Shown: positions 32,685-45,300 of the stretch, piece by piece
How positions within the stretch are numbered: position 1 is the stretch's first letter
How the letters are laid out: every line of letters starts with the position of its first letter
From: Gordionus sp. m RMFG-2023
Taxonomy: Eukaryota; Nematomorpha; Gordioida; Chordodea; Parachordodidae
Assembly (NCBI RefSeq): GCF_954871325.1
Contig: NC_088775.1
Location: 70,967,561 to 71,031,560 of the forward strand
Direction: 5' to 3'
Length of the DNA stretch: 64,000 nucleotides
Notes under the pieces: model-generated
Seen by the model: the letters and a program-made list of their open reading frames with translations, nothing else
What the model was told of the DNA's origin: nothing
The model's database searches: none
Position numbers and translations under genes: made by a program

Positions 32685-33110
32685 ATCTGCATCAACCTAA
32701 TTTTTCAAACCCAGCCTAGCCCCAAATTTTTTTCTAAAAAAGTTTTGCCGGCCTGGTCCGAACCCCAAATTTTTTTTTTAATTTTTGCAGGCCTGGCCCG
32801 ATTATATTTAAATATAGAAATTAATTTTTATAATTACTCAAAATAAAAGACATATGTTATATGGAGTCTAGTTCTATAAATAAAATCTAATATTTTTATT
32901 TTACATAAAAAAGTCAAATAAAATTGATAAATCTTAAATATATTTTGAAAAATTTCCAAGGCCCAACCGACCTGGCTTAAATTTTTTTAAAATATTAGCC
33001 CAACCCAGCCCAAACCCAATTTTTTTAAAAAATTAGGCCTAAGCCCAGCCCAAAGCACGTTTGGGCTATGCCATGTATGGACTGGGCCTACTTTTGCAGA
33101 CCTCTAATTT
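32685..33110. mobile_element. Second GC-clustered MITE family, copy 1
   Basis: ATCTGCATCAACC start, CCCAGCCTAGCCCC and GGCCTGGCCCG clusters, then a shared core near 32840-32920 (TACTCAAAATAAAAGACATA, TATGTTATATGG), more AGCCCAGCCC clusters, and end TTTTGCAGACCTCTA. Copies with the same core: 36605-36955 and 61805-62095. No coding capacity. Confidence 0.6.
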
Positions 33111-33114
33111 TAGA

Positions 33115-34060
33115 GTCTATAACTCAAGATCCATTAGATCTATGCTTTAAGACTTCAATAATTATTTAAACTAGACACTACATAACCATCATATGAAGTT
33201 CCAGTTGTTTTCAATTATGGTTGCTAAAATATGGTATTTTAGTCATTTGTGCTAGAATGACCCATAAACCAAAAATCATTATGATAATAAAATTTGTATT
33301 CAATTAGAAAAGTAGAGTGCTAATTTAAAAATTTTAAAAAAACTGTTTAAATTTATTTCAATAACCATACAAATAAATTTCTGACTTCTAATTTTTAATT
33401 ATTTGATGTAACCTGGCATGGACTGGGCAAAAAAAAATTTCTGGGTAAGGCATGAAGTAATGAAAATGTCTAAAGATGGCAATTAGGGAAATTTATGTCG
33501 CCATCCTTCATAAAATTATAGAGGTCAAACATTTGCAGTGACCATATTTTACAGGCTATGTAGAAGTAATTAGGGACTGGTCTAGAAAACCTTATAGAAA
33601 ATTCCCATGAGACAATTTGTGATGGAAAGTACTGACCTCTAATTTAAATATTAAATTTGCATATTGATAACCTTACTGACTTATATTAAATTTATAAAAA
33701 GTTTATTTATATAAATGCATGATAAACAATTAAAGTAAATAAAACTTATAATTTTTTAATAAAGGATTAAGCTAGCAAACACCTCATTATTAATTGGGAT
33801 AACAATTTTTAATATCAAAGAGTTGTTTTAATTTTATTTAAAAATAGTATCAATAAACAACTTTAAGTATTGATAAATAGATAACAATTCTAACTTATAT
33901 GTTCTTAACTAATCCTATTATTTGATTGATTATCATATATAATATATTTAAATGTTAATAAGATAAGCTATTTAACTAAAGCAAACTAAGATTATAAAAT
34001 ATTAATAAAAAAAATATGATTAACAATTGATATTTATTCTAGGAAAAAATTTAAATATAT
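33115..34060. other. AT-rich intergenic sequence, no gene assigned
   Basis: No recognised element. On the minus strand 33440-33640 is open for ~50 codons and slightly GC-richer, but I see neither family motifs nor a convincing exon structure. Confidence 0.35.
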
Positions 34061-34080
34061 TAAACAATGAGTTATATTAC

Positions 34081-34317
34081 TATTATCATAAATATTTGTA
34101 TGCTTGTCATCTTGAAAGAGCATCATAGAAACATTGTCTTTTGTTTCAGAATTAATTAATAATTTTCCATATTGTTCATGAACTTCAAGGTTATTGTTAT
34201 AATTAATTTGGGGTGTGTTAATATCTTCCCATTCATAATTCTTCCAATCATCTTGTATTTGATTATTAAAAGTCTGACTAGCATTATTATTAATGTTACA
34301 ATTTTGATTATTCATAT
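34081..34317 (-). CDS. Candidate exon of an unrecognised N-rich protein
   Basis: Acceptor-like ATTATAACAG|ATATG and donor-like GATAATA|GTAATA bound an open frame starting MNNQNCNINNNASQTF and continuing DDWKNYEWEDINTPQINYNN, with tryptophans and acidic residues uncommon in random AT-rich frames. No domain recognised and no partner exons found. The donor resembles those of SEC16. It could be a small independent gene or chance. Confidence 0.3.
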
Positions 34318-35814
34318 CTGTTATAATATAAAATATTTACAATTGAATCAAAACATCATATATTATTTAGTCATTTCTACCCTTTATTTAATTTTGAATT
34401 ATATTTTAAATAGGCATAAACATATTTAATTATTAATTATTGGCATACTTACAATTCAATTTAAGATAATTAAAGCTAAATGAATAATATCATTTTGGTA
34501 GTTAATAATAAATATTAATATATTAACTATCTATGTTATAATACTTGCATTTTTTTTAAATACTCATTTGACATTAAACGCGTTTACTAATACAATATGT
34601 AAAATTATTAATATTTATTAACAAGGAAAATTGGTATATGGATACTCATATTTATGAGTATAACTGAGCTCCGTGAAGTTGGCCGAACATTTGGAAGCAC
34701 TAACGATGAATCATATGTCCATTTTTAGTGCTTCGTTAGTGCTTATTAGTGCTTCAATCCGTATAGTAGCCGAATTTAAGTAAAAAAAGTTATAAGCAAG
34801 AAAAAAAATTTGTGCCAACTTCACGCTTAAAGGTTGACTGAAAGCAGTAACGATGAAACTTATATCATTCTTTAGTGCTTAGTTATTAGTGGTTAGTGCT
34901 TTAATCACTTTTGTAGCTGAATTTAAGAATAAAAAGTTATTGGCGAAAAATAGAAAAATAAACAAATATTGGCGACATGCCAAAACAAAAACTAGAGTAG
35001 TAATATACATCCGGTTATCGCCATTGTTTAGTGCTTAATTATGTATTTAAATTCCGTTATTAATTTGGTTAATCGCCATATGGGAAAAAAGTTATAAGCT
35101 AAATAAAAATTAAGACGTCACGATTTTAGCGTAAAGTTGGTGGAACTTTTGGAAGCACTAACGATGAAACTTATATCATTTTTTAGTGCTTCATTAGTAG
35201 AGGTTAGTGCTTCAATCACATTTGTAGCCGAATTTAAGAATAAAAAGTTATTTGCGAAAAAAACAAATAATGGCGACGTGCCAAAACAAAAACTATAGTA
35301 GTAGTTAACATCCGGTTTTCGCCATTATTTAGTGCTTAATTAGCAAATTTGAATTCCATAATTAATTTGGTTAACCATCTTTATAAAAAATTGTAATACA
35401 TTAAAGAAATGTTTAGAGGTCAAAATTTGGCCAGAAAATTATGAAAGCACTAACGATGAAATTTATACCCTTCTTTAAGGCTTCTTTAGTAGAGGTTAGT
35501 GCTTCAATCACATTTGTAGCCGAATTGAAGAATAAAAAGTTATTTGCGAAAAAAACAAAAATAAACAAATAATGGCGACGTGCCAAAACAAAAACTATAG
35601 TAGTACTAAACATCCCCTTTTCGCCATTATTTAGAGCTCAATTAGTAAATTTGAATTTCGTAATTAATTTGGTTAACCGTCTTTATAAAAAATTGTAATA
35701 CACTAAGGATTATGAAAATATATAAAATTATAAAATAGTAATAAAACCTAATTAAAAAAATTATAATTTATAAATTTATAATTATATAATTAAAAATAAA
35801 ATTCTATAATTGAG

Positions 35815-36245
35815 TCCCCAAAAAGGAACCATAATTGTGTCTAAAAATTTCTATTTGAATTTTTTGTCGAATAAAAAGAAATTCTCTGGGTTCATTTGTG
35901 AAAAGTCGTTTTTATTACCCAGATTTTTAAAAAAAATAAATGTTGAAGGCGAAAAATGCCCGTTAATAGAAGTCACTACTGGAGATATGAAGTTATTAAA
36001 ATTTTTGTATTTGTTTGTCTTTTTAATTTCTGCCTGTGTTATTAAATTGAAATTTATGTTTGAAGGGAATGATGAGACACACGTGTAGTCCCATATGAGT
36101 GATTTGCCGAGGGCCCAAGGTATGGTTGTCATACCATCATGTCTTAAACCATCTACTTGATATAAATTTGATAGTTCAAGATTGTTTGGAATGTGTGCAG
36201 CTGTTAGGCTTCTATTTATTATATGGTTTACAGCTGAGTGTTGAT
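35815..36245 (-). mobile_element. RLE-type LINE, copy 3, C-terminal fragment
   Basis: The minus-strand frame reads AVNHIINRSLTAAHIPNNLE, then GLRHDGMTTIPWALGKSLIW followed by DYTCVSSFP. This is the same endonuclease block as copy 4 (RSDGKRPDGISQIPW...IWDYSCID), with RHD in place of RPD. Downstream it ends near FFKNLGNKNDFSQMNPENFF. Only this 3' part is present, in the centre of the foldback element. Confidence 0.65.
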
Positions 36246-36604
36246 TTATTATTCACATGTGGGAAATTCTGTAATTAATTTTTTACATTACTCAAAAAAT
36301 TTTTGATTACTTGTAAATTTTTATAGTATGTAACACATTTCCATAATGTCAAACATTCTTATATATTTAAATAACTTTCCATAATATTGTAAAAAACATT
36401 TTGATTTTGATATAATTTTTTAAAAAAAATTTTTAATAATAAAACTTTAATAAAGACGAACGTCAAATTTATGAATCGAATATAATTTTTTAAAGTTTTG
36501 GGCCAAAATTTTCTTAGGCGTCTAGATAGGTGTCAGAAAATTTGAAGGATTAATATGGCAGTAATTAATCGAATCAGGGTAACTCTCAGAATTCCTGCAT
36601 AAGT

Positions 36605-36955
36605 ATTAATGATCTGCATCGGGCCTTATTTTTCAAGCCCGGCCCGGTCCGAAATTTTATTAAAAAAGTTTTGACGGCCCGGCCCAAACCAGAAATTTTT
36701 TTAAAATATAGAAAATAAATTTTAAAATTACTCAAAATAAAAGACATATGTTATATGTTGTCTAGTTTCTATAAATAAAATCAAATATTTTTATTTTACA
36801 TAAAAAATTCAATATATAATTGATAAATTTAGATATATTTAAAAAAATTTCTAAGTCCCAACCCTACCCGGCCCTTTTTTAAAAAATATTAAGCCCGAAC
36901 CCGATTTATTTTAAAAAAATTAGGCCTGAGCACAGTTCGACGGGTATTTCATAAT
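36605..36955. mobile_element. Second GC-clustered MITE family, copy 2
   Basis: TAATGATCTGCATCGGGCC start, GGCCCGGCCC clusters, and the shared core near 36725-36800 (TACTCAAAATAAAAGACATA; TAAATAAAATCAAATATTTT). Ends near AGGCCTGAGC, with the last bases worn. Confidence 0.55.
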
Positions 36956-39239
36956 ATTGTGATCTTAATATAACTAAAATTTATGATAGAAATAAACATA
37001 TGCGTAATTTTTTCGAATAAAATAAAACTATGTAAAAAGAACAATTTGAATAAAGAATAAAAAATTTCTGAGAATGTTTTTAATCATATCATTCAATGAC
37101 ACCTCAGAATAATAGATGCTGGAGAAAAAATGTAGTTGTTACAATAAAATAATAAAAATTATATAATTATTACACAAGAATGGAGTTCAATGGACCCATT
37201 TAGGCAGTATTGGAAATAATATTTTGTGACTTGGTTATAGCTATTCTTGTATTTTGGGAACCTTAATATATATAAGCTTCTGAAACATTTACTCAAATAT
37301 GACAGATGATCTACGGAAACAATTGATAGGTTAAGTGCAAAAAGACAATATGCATTTTTAATTACTTGGGGTTTTTAATCAAACTAATTAGGGTTTAAAT
37401 TTTACAAAATAAGTACTAAATAATTGTGAAAATAAAATGTTTGTCGATGACAGATTTTTTGTATATTTTGTTAATAACTTTTTTATTGTAAATTAGGCTA
37501 TTAAACTGATTGAAGCACTAACCTCTACTAAGGAAGCTCTAAAGAATTATATAAATTTCATTGTTAGTGCTTTCATAATTTTCTGGCCAAAATTTGACCT
37601 CTAAACATTTCTTTAACGTATTACAATTTTTTATAAAGACGGTTAACCAAATTAGTTATGGAATTCAAATTTACTAATTGAGCACTAAATAATGGCAAAA
37701 TCGGATGTTTAGTACTACTTTGGTTTTTGTTTTGGCACGTCTCCATTATTTGTTTATTTTTGTTTTTTTCGTAAATAACTTTTTATATTTAAATTCGGCT
37801 ACAAAAGTAATTAAAGCACTAACCTCTATTAAGGAAGCTCTAAAGAAGGATATAAATTTTATCGTTAGTGGTTTCATAATTGGCCATAATTCGACCTCTA
37901 AACATTTCTTTAGCGTATTACAATTTTTTTATAAAGACGGTTAACCAAATTAATTACGGAATTCAAATTTGCTAATTAAGCACTAAATAATGGCGAAGGA
38001 TGTTTAGTACTACTATAGGTTTTGTCTTGGCACGTCGCCATTATTTGTTTTTTTCGCAAATAACTTTTTATAAAATTCGGCTACAAAAGTAATTGAAGGA
38101 CTAACCTTTACTAAGGAAGCCCTAAAGAAGGATATAAATTTCATTGTTAGTGCTTTCATAATTTTCTTGCCATAATTTGACCTCTAAACATTTCTTTAGC
38201 GTATTACAATTTTTTATAAAGACGGTTAACCAAATTAATTACGGAATTCAAATTTGCTAATTAAGCACTAAATAATGGCGAAAACTGGATGTTAACTACT
38301 ACTATAGTTTATGTTTTGGCACGTCGCCATTGTTTGTTTTTTTCGCAAATAACTTTTTATTCTTAAATTCGGCTACAAAAGTAATTGAAGCACTAACCTC
38401 TACTAAGGAAGCCCTAAAGAAGGATATAAATTTATCGTTAGTGCTTTCATAATTTTCTTGCCATAATTTGACCTCTAAATATTTATTTAGCGTATTACGA
38501 TTTTTTCATACGATGGTTATCCAAATTAATTACGGAATTCAAATTTACTAACTGAGCTCTAAATAATGGCGAAAACCGGATGTTAACTACTACTATAGTT
38601 TTTGTTTTGGCACGTCGCCATTATTTATTTATTTTTGTTTTTTTCGCAAATAACTTTTTATTCTTAAATTCGGCTACAAATGTGATTGAAGCACTAACCT
38701 CTACTAACGAAGCACTAAAAAATGATATAAATTTCATCGTTAGTGCTTTCAAAAGTTCGGCCAACTTCACGCTTAAATCGTGACGTCATAATTTTTATTT
38801 AGCTTATGACTTTTTCCCATATGGCGGTTAACCAATTTAATAACGGAATTTAAATAAAGCACTAAATAATGGCGAAAACCGGATGTTTAGTACTACTCTA
38901 GTTTTTGTTTTGGCACGTCGCCAATATTTGTTTAATTTTGTTTTTTTCGCCAATAACTTTTTATTCTTAAATTCGGCTACAAAAGTGATTGAAGCACTAA
39001 CCTCTACTAACTAAGCACTAAAGAATGATATAAGTTTCATCGTTAGTGCTTTCAGTCAACTTTTAAGCGTGAAGTTGGCACAAATTTTTATTTTTGCTTA
39101 TAACTTTTTTTCCTTAAATTCGGCTACTATACGGATTGAAGCACTAATAAGCACTAACGAAGCACTAAAAAATGACATATGATTCATCGTTAGTGCTCCA
39201 AATGTTCGGCCAACTTCACGGAGTTGTATAACTGTGTTA

Positions 39240-39640
39240 TAATTTGTTTTTTGTTCTGAACCCGATCTGTGCACTCCATGAACGATGGAGTAGATTATTT
39301 TCAAAATTATCTTCTTTTTTAGGGGTATAAAAAAAATTAAATTTTGAGGGGGCTCTTTAAATTTTACAGGTGGCTCAAGTCTTGCGCCCCCTTTCCCCGG
39401 TGATTACTGCTTGTTGGTTGCTAAATCATTAAGATTATCATTTCTAAATATTTACCTTAGGTTTTTAATACATATATCATTGTTTGTCTAATGTTTATAT
39501 AAATTAATTTTACATTAGTACAATATTATGTCAAAAAAATTTGCAAGATATTAATCAATGTAATCCTAAATAAATTATGAAGAATGAAAATATTTTACTG
39601 ATTTACTTTAAAAAAATATATACATACATTTTTAAGATCC
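39240..39640. other. Unassigned sequence after the foldback
   Basis: Contains a G/C-richer patch at 39345-39410 (GGGGGCTC, GCGCCCCCTTTCCCCGG) like the ends of worn hAT relics, then plain AT-rich DNA. No gene seen. Confidence 0.3.
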
Positions 39641-39649
39641 TTACACTTC

Positions 39650-39895
39650 AAAAGATTTTTGAGCAAGATCTTTGAAGATCGTAAAATAGATCTTTTATTT
39701 TTAAAATATTTTGAGCAAAGATTTTCAAAGATCAATTATCACGATCTCTGATAATCGTAAAATTTGAAGATATTTTATTTTAATAAAAGTTTGAGCAATG
39801 ATCTTGAAAGATCTAAATCTATGAAGATTTTTAAAAAAAAAAATTAAGCAGCGATCTAGAAAGATCTAATCTTTGAAGATTTTTTATTTAATAAT
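39650..39895. repeat. Degenerate tandem repeat, GATCTTnnAAGATC-type units
   Basis: Three to four diverged ~65-bp units, each with AAGATCTTTGAAGATC-, GAGCAA- and TTTTAAAAA-like words (for example GAGCAAGATCTTTGAAGATC, GAGCAATGATCTTGAAAGATC). Imperfect palindromes within each unit. No function visible. Confidence 0.5.
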
Positions 39896-40001
39896 ATCCT
39901 GGGCGCAAGTGTACCACTGAAAAAAGTATAAAATTACACAATTAATTTAATATTATAAAATATATATACTAATAATTACATAATTACTTAATATATACAA
40001 T

Positions 40002-40444
40002 TAGTGTTGTTAATTGGCTGTCGAGTCGACTTAGCCAAAAATCTATTCAAGTTTTGAGTCGCAAAACTCATTTCAATTTGAGCGGCTCAATAAGTCGGTT
40101 TCAGAGTCGGCTCGATGAGTCGGCTTGATGAGTCGGCTCAAAGTCGTCTAAGGTTTATTTTTAATCAGCCTGCTATTATTATTTACTCCACGATAAATAT
40201 ATTAAAAAAATTTAACCCCTATGGTTCGAAAATTTAAATATTTTTAAATTCGAAATATATTATTTTAAGAATATGACCATGTTATTATTAATATTATCTA
40301 AACCCCGACATTTCGCTGATAGATGTCTAAACTTTTGTGCCATCTATTACCACAATCTTAAAGCTTACACAATAGCTTTCTGGATAAAATGTTGAGTTAG
40401 CCGTTTTTAAATTGGCTCAAATCGAGCCGTTTAACAAGACTACC
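40002..40444. mobile_element. hAT-type non-autonomous element, mosaic of two subfamilies
   Basis: TAGTGTTGTTAATTGGCTG ... CCGTTTAACAAGACTACC with the flank TATACAAT repeated exactly (39994-40001 and 40445-40452). The left half (GAGTCGGCTC words) matches inverted sequence at 47650-47990; the right half (GATAGATGTCTAAAC, GAGTTAGCCGTTTTTAAA) matches the right halves of the 223-bp MITEs. Confidence 0.78.
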
Positions 40445-40452
40445 TATACAAT

Positions 40453-42324
40453 TATTTAGAATATATTTAAAAAAAGATTTTTTTAAAAAAAATATTCAGA
40501 CCTGGGTATGATTTTTTTTAAATATATTATAGGGGAGACCGGGGTTATATTGTCCATAAAAAATTGAAGTGCTATAAAAAATAGACGAAGCAATTTTTCC
40601 AAAATGTTTAAACGTAGTTTTATTCTTTACATATATCTCTATGGTAGAAATAAAAAAATTTATATAAAAATATTAATTCTAATTAAATAAATAGAAATAA
40701 ATTGTCAAATATGTTAAATTTTTTGGTTCATTTATATTATATATATTAGCCGGAAGAACTTATTATCACTTAAAACTGTCATATAATTTACAAAAAATAA
40801 GTCAATCATCTTCATAATGTCATTCGTGGCCCAAGAAAAACTAGTGGCTTTTAATGTTTTAATAAATTTGGTCGAATTTTTTTTATTCAAGATAATCCCT
40901 GCTTTAAAATGGCTAATAGGTACCCCGCCAAAACCAAAACCTGCCCCATGTCTTCACAATTAATTAAAATTTAATTTGAAGATATTAAATTACCACAAAT
41001 ATTGTCAATATTTTTATATATGATAGAATGGAGATTTTTTTATCATTTAGAATTAATATTAAGTCTTAAAACGAAGAAATAAAATATAAATTTTTTAGAA
41101 ATAAAATGGAAATATAATTTTTAATTTTAAATAAGAAAAAAAATTTTATAATAAAACAAACCAGATGGGAAAAAATTAGTTATTAATAAATATTAAAAAT
41201 AAATATAATATATTTTAAAAAAAATCCATCAAAAAAAATATATAAAAGATAATATACAATGTTGTGATGATTTAATGAAACATATTAACGATTAAATTAA
41301 AACGCAGCCATATAAATAAAAGTCTTTTTCTTGCATAAATAATGAAAATAACACATTTGCAATTTATAAAAAAAATTTAAAAATAACAAAATATTAAACT
41401 ACTTTAAAAACCAGGTCAAAATATCTAGGTTTTTTTATTATCAAGATTATAAAAGTCGTGGGGTATTATTTACCCCTCCTTTGTAGGGAAGGGTATTGGA
41501 AAAATTTTTGAATGAGTTAAAAAGTTCTAAATCGTGAAAACAAACTCGCTTATATCTCCTAGAAAATTTTTTAAAGTAAATTTGAAATTAATATTAAGAT
41601 GCCAGGGGAGACTTGTATTTAAGTTAAAAATTTTAAAAAAATCGCTAAAAATGGAGGAAATATCCTCCATCTCCATGTTCCCAGTTTGATACCCAAATTT
41701 GGAGAAAAAATAAATTTCTTTTTAAGCAAAGCTTAAGGTCAAATTATGATAATTTTTTAACTTATTTTACATTGTTTATATTATTTTCTATTAAAGTTAC
41801 CTTTCTTATATTAGTTTCGAGAATGACTTGTGAAACCTTTATTTTATTTATATAAAAGATCAAAAAATATAAAATTTTCTATTCGTATTGCATTGCACAT
41901 AATATAACGAAAAAATATATCTACATTATATAATAATCTTGTGTAATTATCTATTAAATTAATTGTTCAAAGGAATAGATGGATACCCTCTTCGATATAT
42001 CGTATCGTATGTGAATAGAAGGCTGTGAAATCATAATTAGTGAAATTTAGCAAAAAGCTACGATTTTATGGATTCCGTTATTTGGTTGATATATAGAGCG
42101 ATATTGATTTTTCAAAACGCCAAAAAAATTTTCGATGGTTTAGTTGAGGGGAATAAGGTGAAAGATATACTATATTTTGATAATTTTGTGATATGATATA
42201 AAACAAGAAAAAATCTTGTTCTTCTTTATTTTAAATTAGATAGGGTGTAGTTCCACTCATTATGATAAAACACATCTAAGTTACAAGGTTTGTTGATACC
42301 CTTGAGAACGGCATAATTATATGG
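40453..42324. other. AT-rich intergenic stretch, no gene seen
   Basis: Contains GGGGAGACCGGGGTTATATTG at 40533 and GGTACCCCGCCAAAACC near 40920, suggesting old transposon ends, but no inverted partner or coding region could be matched with confidence. Confidence 0.3.
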
Positions 42325-42332
42325 AGGGCGGG

Positions 42333-45300
42333 CAGTAACGTAGCCAGGATTGATCCATGGGGGGGGGGGGGGGGTTGACCAATTTTTGGGGGCTTCGCCC
42401 CCAAACCCCCTTATCAAAATTTGCCAATATTTTGTGTATTATACCCAGGCCAGCATAAATATTAAAAAATATTAGAATTAAAATTTATGCCAAATTTATA
42501 ATTAATAAGCGACTGAAAGCATTATTTTGAAAATGTTATCAATGTTTAATAAATTGTATATTAATTCAATCTATTCGTTGTAAAAAAAATTTGCCTCCCC
42601 CCAAACCTTCCAATTTTATGATCAACTCAATATATCTTATTCTATGTTAAAAATAATTATTTTAATTAAATTTTTGCATATAACAATATTTTGCAGATAT
42701 TTAATTTATTATTAACTTTATTTATTTAACTATGTATTTATTTTAATAATATATAAAAAAATAAATTTCAAAATATATAAATTTTATACAGATTATTATA
42801 TTAAAAATTGAATGTAAATAACTATATTTAAAAAAAATAAAATTGCAATAAAATATGTAATTCTTGCTAAAAAAATACAATTTAACAATTTTATTTAGTA
42901 TAAACCCTTTATTTAACTATGTGTTTAATTTATATACAAAAAATAAATTTCAAAATTAGAAATTTTATACAGATTACTATTTTAAAAATTGATTGTAAAT
43001 ATCTATATTTTAAAAAAATAAAATTACAATAAAATATAAGTAATTCTTGTATGCAATTTAAAAAAATATAATTTAACAGTTATATTTAATACAAATGAGT
43101 ATATTATATAAATAATTCTTATTGTAGGTGCAATACTATTATTAAATATAGTATAAAAATATCATGACTAAAAATTCATTATAATTAAGTTTTACATTTA
43201 AAAATTTTATGACTAAGAAAATATTACAATTATATGATTTGAATTTATAAAGAGAGGTCTACTTTTCTCTGAGATTTGGCTAATTCATCTAGAATCAAAT
43301 TTTTATCTAGAATAATCTCCTTATAAATATCTAATAGGGCTAATCCATTTAAACGGTTTTCACCGGTGCTATTTCTTAAATAGGTTTTTAACCTTTTCAA
43401 AGTTGAAAAAGACCTTTCATTAGTGCAGGTACTAATCGGTAAAGTAGCTAAAATAAAAAACAATGTTTTGATATTGGGCAGGGAATCTAAAGTGCAATTA
43501 CACATGGAAAGGGCCTGCAAAGCATTTTTTGGTCTCAAAGAGTACATTTTTATACCAAAATTCGACACACAAAGTAACTTATCATACGACCCTAATAAAT
43601 CATCAGAATAAAACTCTGAGATGTTCTTAATATCCTCTCGCGTTTCAAGTGTAATCAACAATTCAGACTCAACCGGCAAAAGAAAATAAAAGCTTTTTAA
43701 AATAAAATTGTGACTTATAAATCTTTCCTTTAATTGAAATAAAAATGTATCAATAAGTGGAATAAAAATGTTAATTTTATAAAAATCCTCAATCGTAGAT
43801 GCATCAATATTTGAGCGATTGGATTGTCTAGAAACTACTCTAGGTTTAAAAATTTCAATCCCAAACATATTAGCGATCTCCTTTACTTTCTCATATATTT
43901 CGTGAAATTTTTCATCCACATTATCTCTGATATTTGTTAATATTTCAACAATATCCTTTGCCCTATTCATAACCTCACTTAAATCCAAATCAATTTTTTG
44001 TAACATTTTGCTAAAATCTTATGTATAATTAAATAAAAAATAAACACATTGGATTGAAATTAAAAATTGAGGCTTCGTAATAGCCTGTAAAAGATTTTCC
44101 GCATCTGCGGAATCTTTATCTTTGTGTAATATGTATGATTCCAGTGCCGCAAAAATAACCTCATATAACTCGATGAAAACCTTCACCGATTGTTGTCTTT
44201 CAATGAATCTTGTGGGACAAAATCTTTTTAATTTTTTTTTTGAATTTTTTGAATCAATTTCATCGAACGTTTTGGGTAAAAATCTCCCTCTTCTTGGGTG
44301 GGGTAAAGAAGTCACAACCCGACGATATTGTTTCTAAATTTTGAAAAATATATAAAAATTATATAAAGATATCTATAATACATAATAAAATCTAATAAAT
44401 TTCAATTAAATCAAAATATTTTTACCTAAACTGTTCCGGATGTCTCTAATTTCACATGCCTCAGTTATCATCAAATTCAGGCAATGTGAACTGCAGTGAA
44501 CATAAAGAGCTTTGCTATAAAGCTCTCTAATTCTTGACTGGACCCCTTTAACATGGCCACTCATCGAGGGAGCTCCATCGTACCCTTGGCCTCTCAGTAG
44601 ATTTAAATTTAAATCCAGGTTTTGAAGTGATTTAATAATTTGATTAGCAATCGTTTCTGACTTAGTGTCAGGTAATTCAATATATTGAACAAATAGTTCC
44701 TTCATTTTATAATTAGTTGTTCAATATTACCAATATCGGAAGTTTCATCCGCCAAAACACTAAAAAATGGTGATGCTTTGACTTTTGAAGAAACTTCCTT
44801 TAATTGATTGCATTTGATATTATTTCATTTTGAATAGTGGGACTTAGGTAAGTAGCATTTTCAGAGGAGCTTTCAAAAAGCTTTAGGTAGTTGTCATTAT
44901 TATTACATAAAAATTTCAATGATTCCTTAAAATTTCCTTCATTGTGAGAAGGGGATGAAAGTGTTAGGGGGCCAGGAGATATCCTATGAGCTCTTAATGC
45001 CAAGCCCTGCCTCCCTAACCAAATGATAGCATCAATAATTATAATTATTCTTGATCGATTTTGGTCTTTCTAATTGCAAGATTTAAATAAAAGATATTAT
45101 AAATAATACCATTACCTTCGTCATCTGAGGATACAACGAAAACCAACTCAACTGATGGCTGATTTTTACTAGCAAGAGCAACATCTATATCTATATATAT
45201 TTCTAATTCAAATTACACAACTTAAATTTTTATATACCTTTTTCTTTTTGTTGTTGACGAAAAAACTTACGGATATCCATATTTAAAAATTATAAAAAAT

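Larger units (their letters stand above)
34667..39226. mobile_element. 4.6-kb foldback element with tandemly repeated arms
   Basis: The left end CTCCGTGAAGTTGGCCGAAC and the right end GTTCGGCCAACTTCACGGAG are exact inverted copies, and TATAACTG flanks the element on both sides (34659-34666 and 39227-39234, 8/8). Both arms are built of ~250-330-bp tandem units. Each unit has GCACTAACGATGAA, a TAGTGCTT word, AGCCGAATTTAAG, a run like AATAATGGCGACGTGCCAAAAC and GGTTAACC; about four units are on the left (34667-35720) and six on the right (37495-39226). The centre holds an RLE-LINE fragment (35815-36245) and a GC-clustered MITE (36605-36955). No transposase; 8-bp duplication and a CAACT end fit a hAT-mobilised non-autonomous element. 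Confidence 0.8.

Noticed and set aside
33440-33640. Minus-strand open stretch (GQYFPSQIVSWEFS...) as an exon
   Set aside because: No family resemblance and no consistent splice partners; it may be repeat-derived.
37705-38783. Repeated frames reading MFSTTLVFVLARLHYLFIF as a gene family
   Set aside because: They are translations of the tandem repeat units in the foldback arms and appear on both strands of the two arms.
34660-39240. CRISPR-like array because of regularly recurring words
   Set aside because: Units are ~300 bp, diverged and arranged as inverted arms of a foldback element in a eukaryotic genome.
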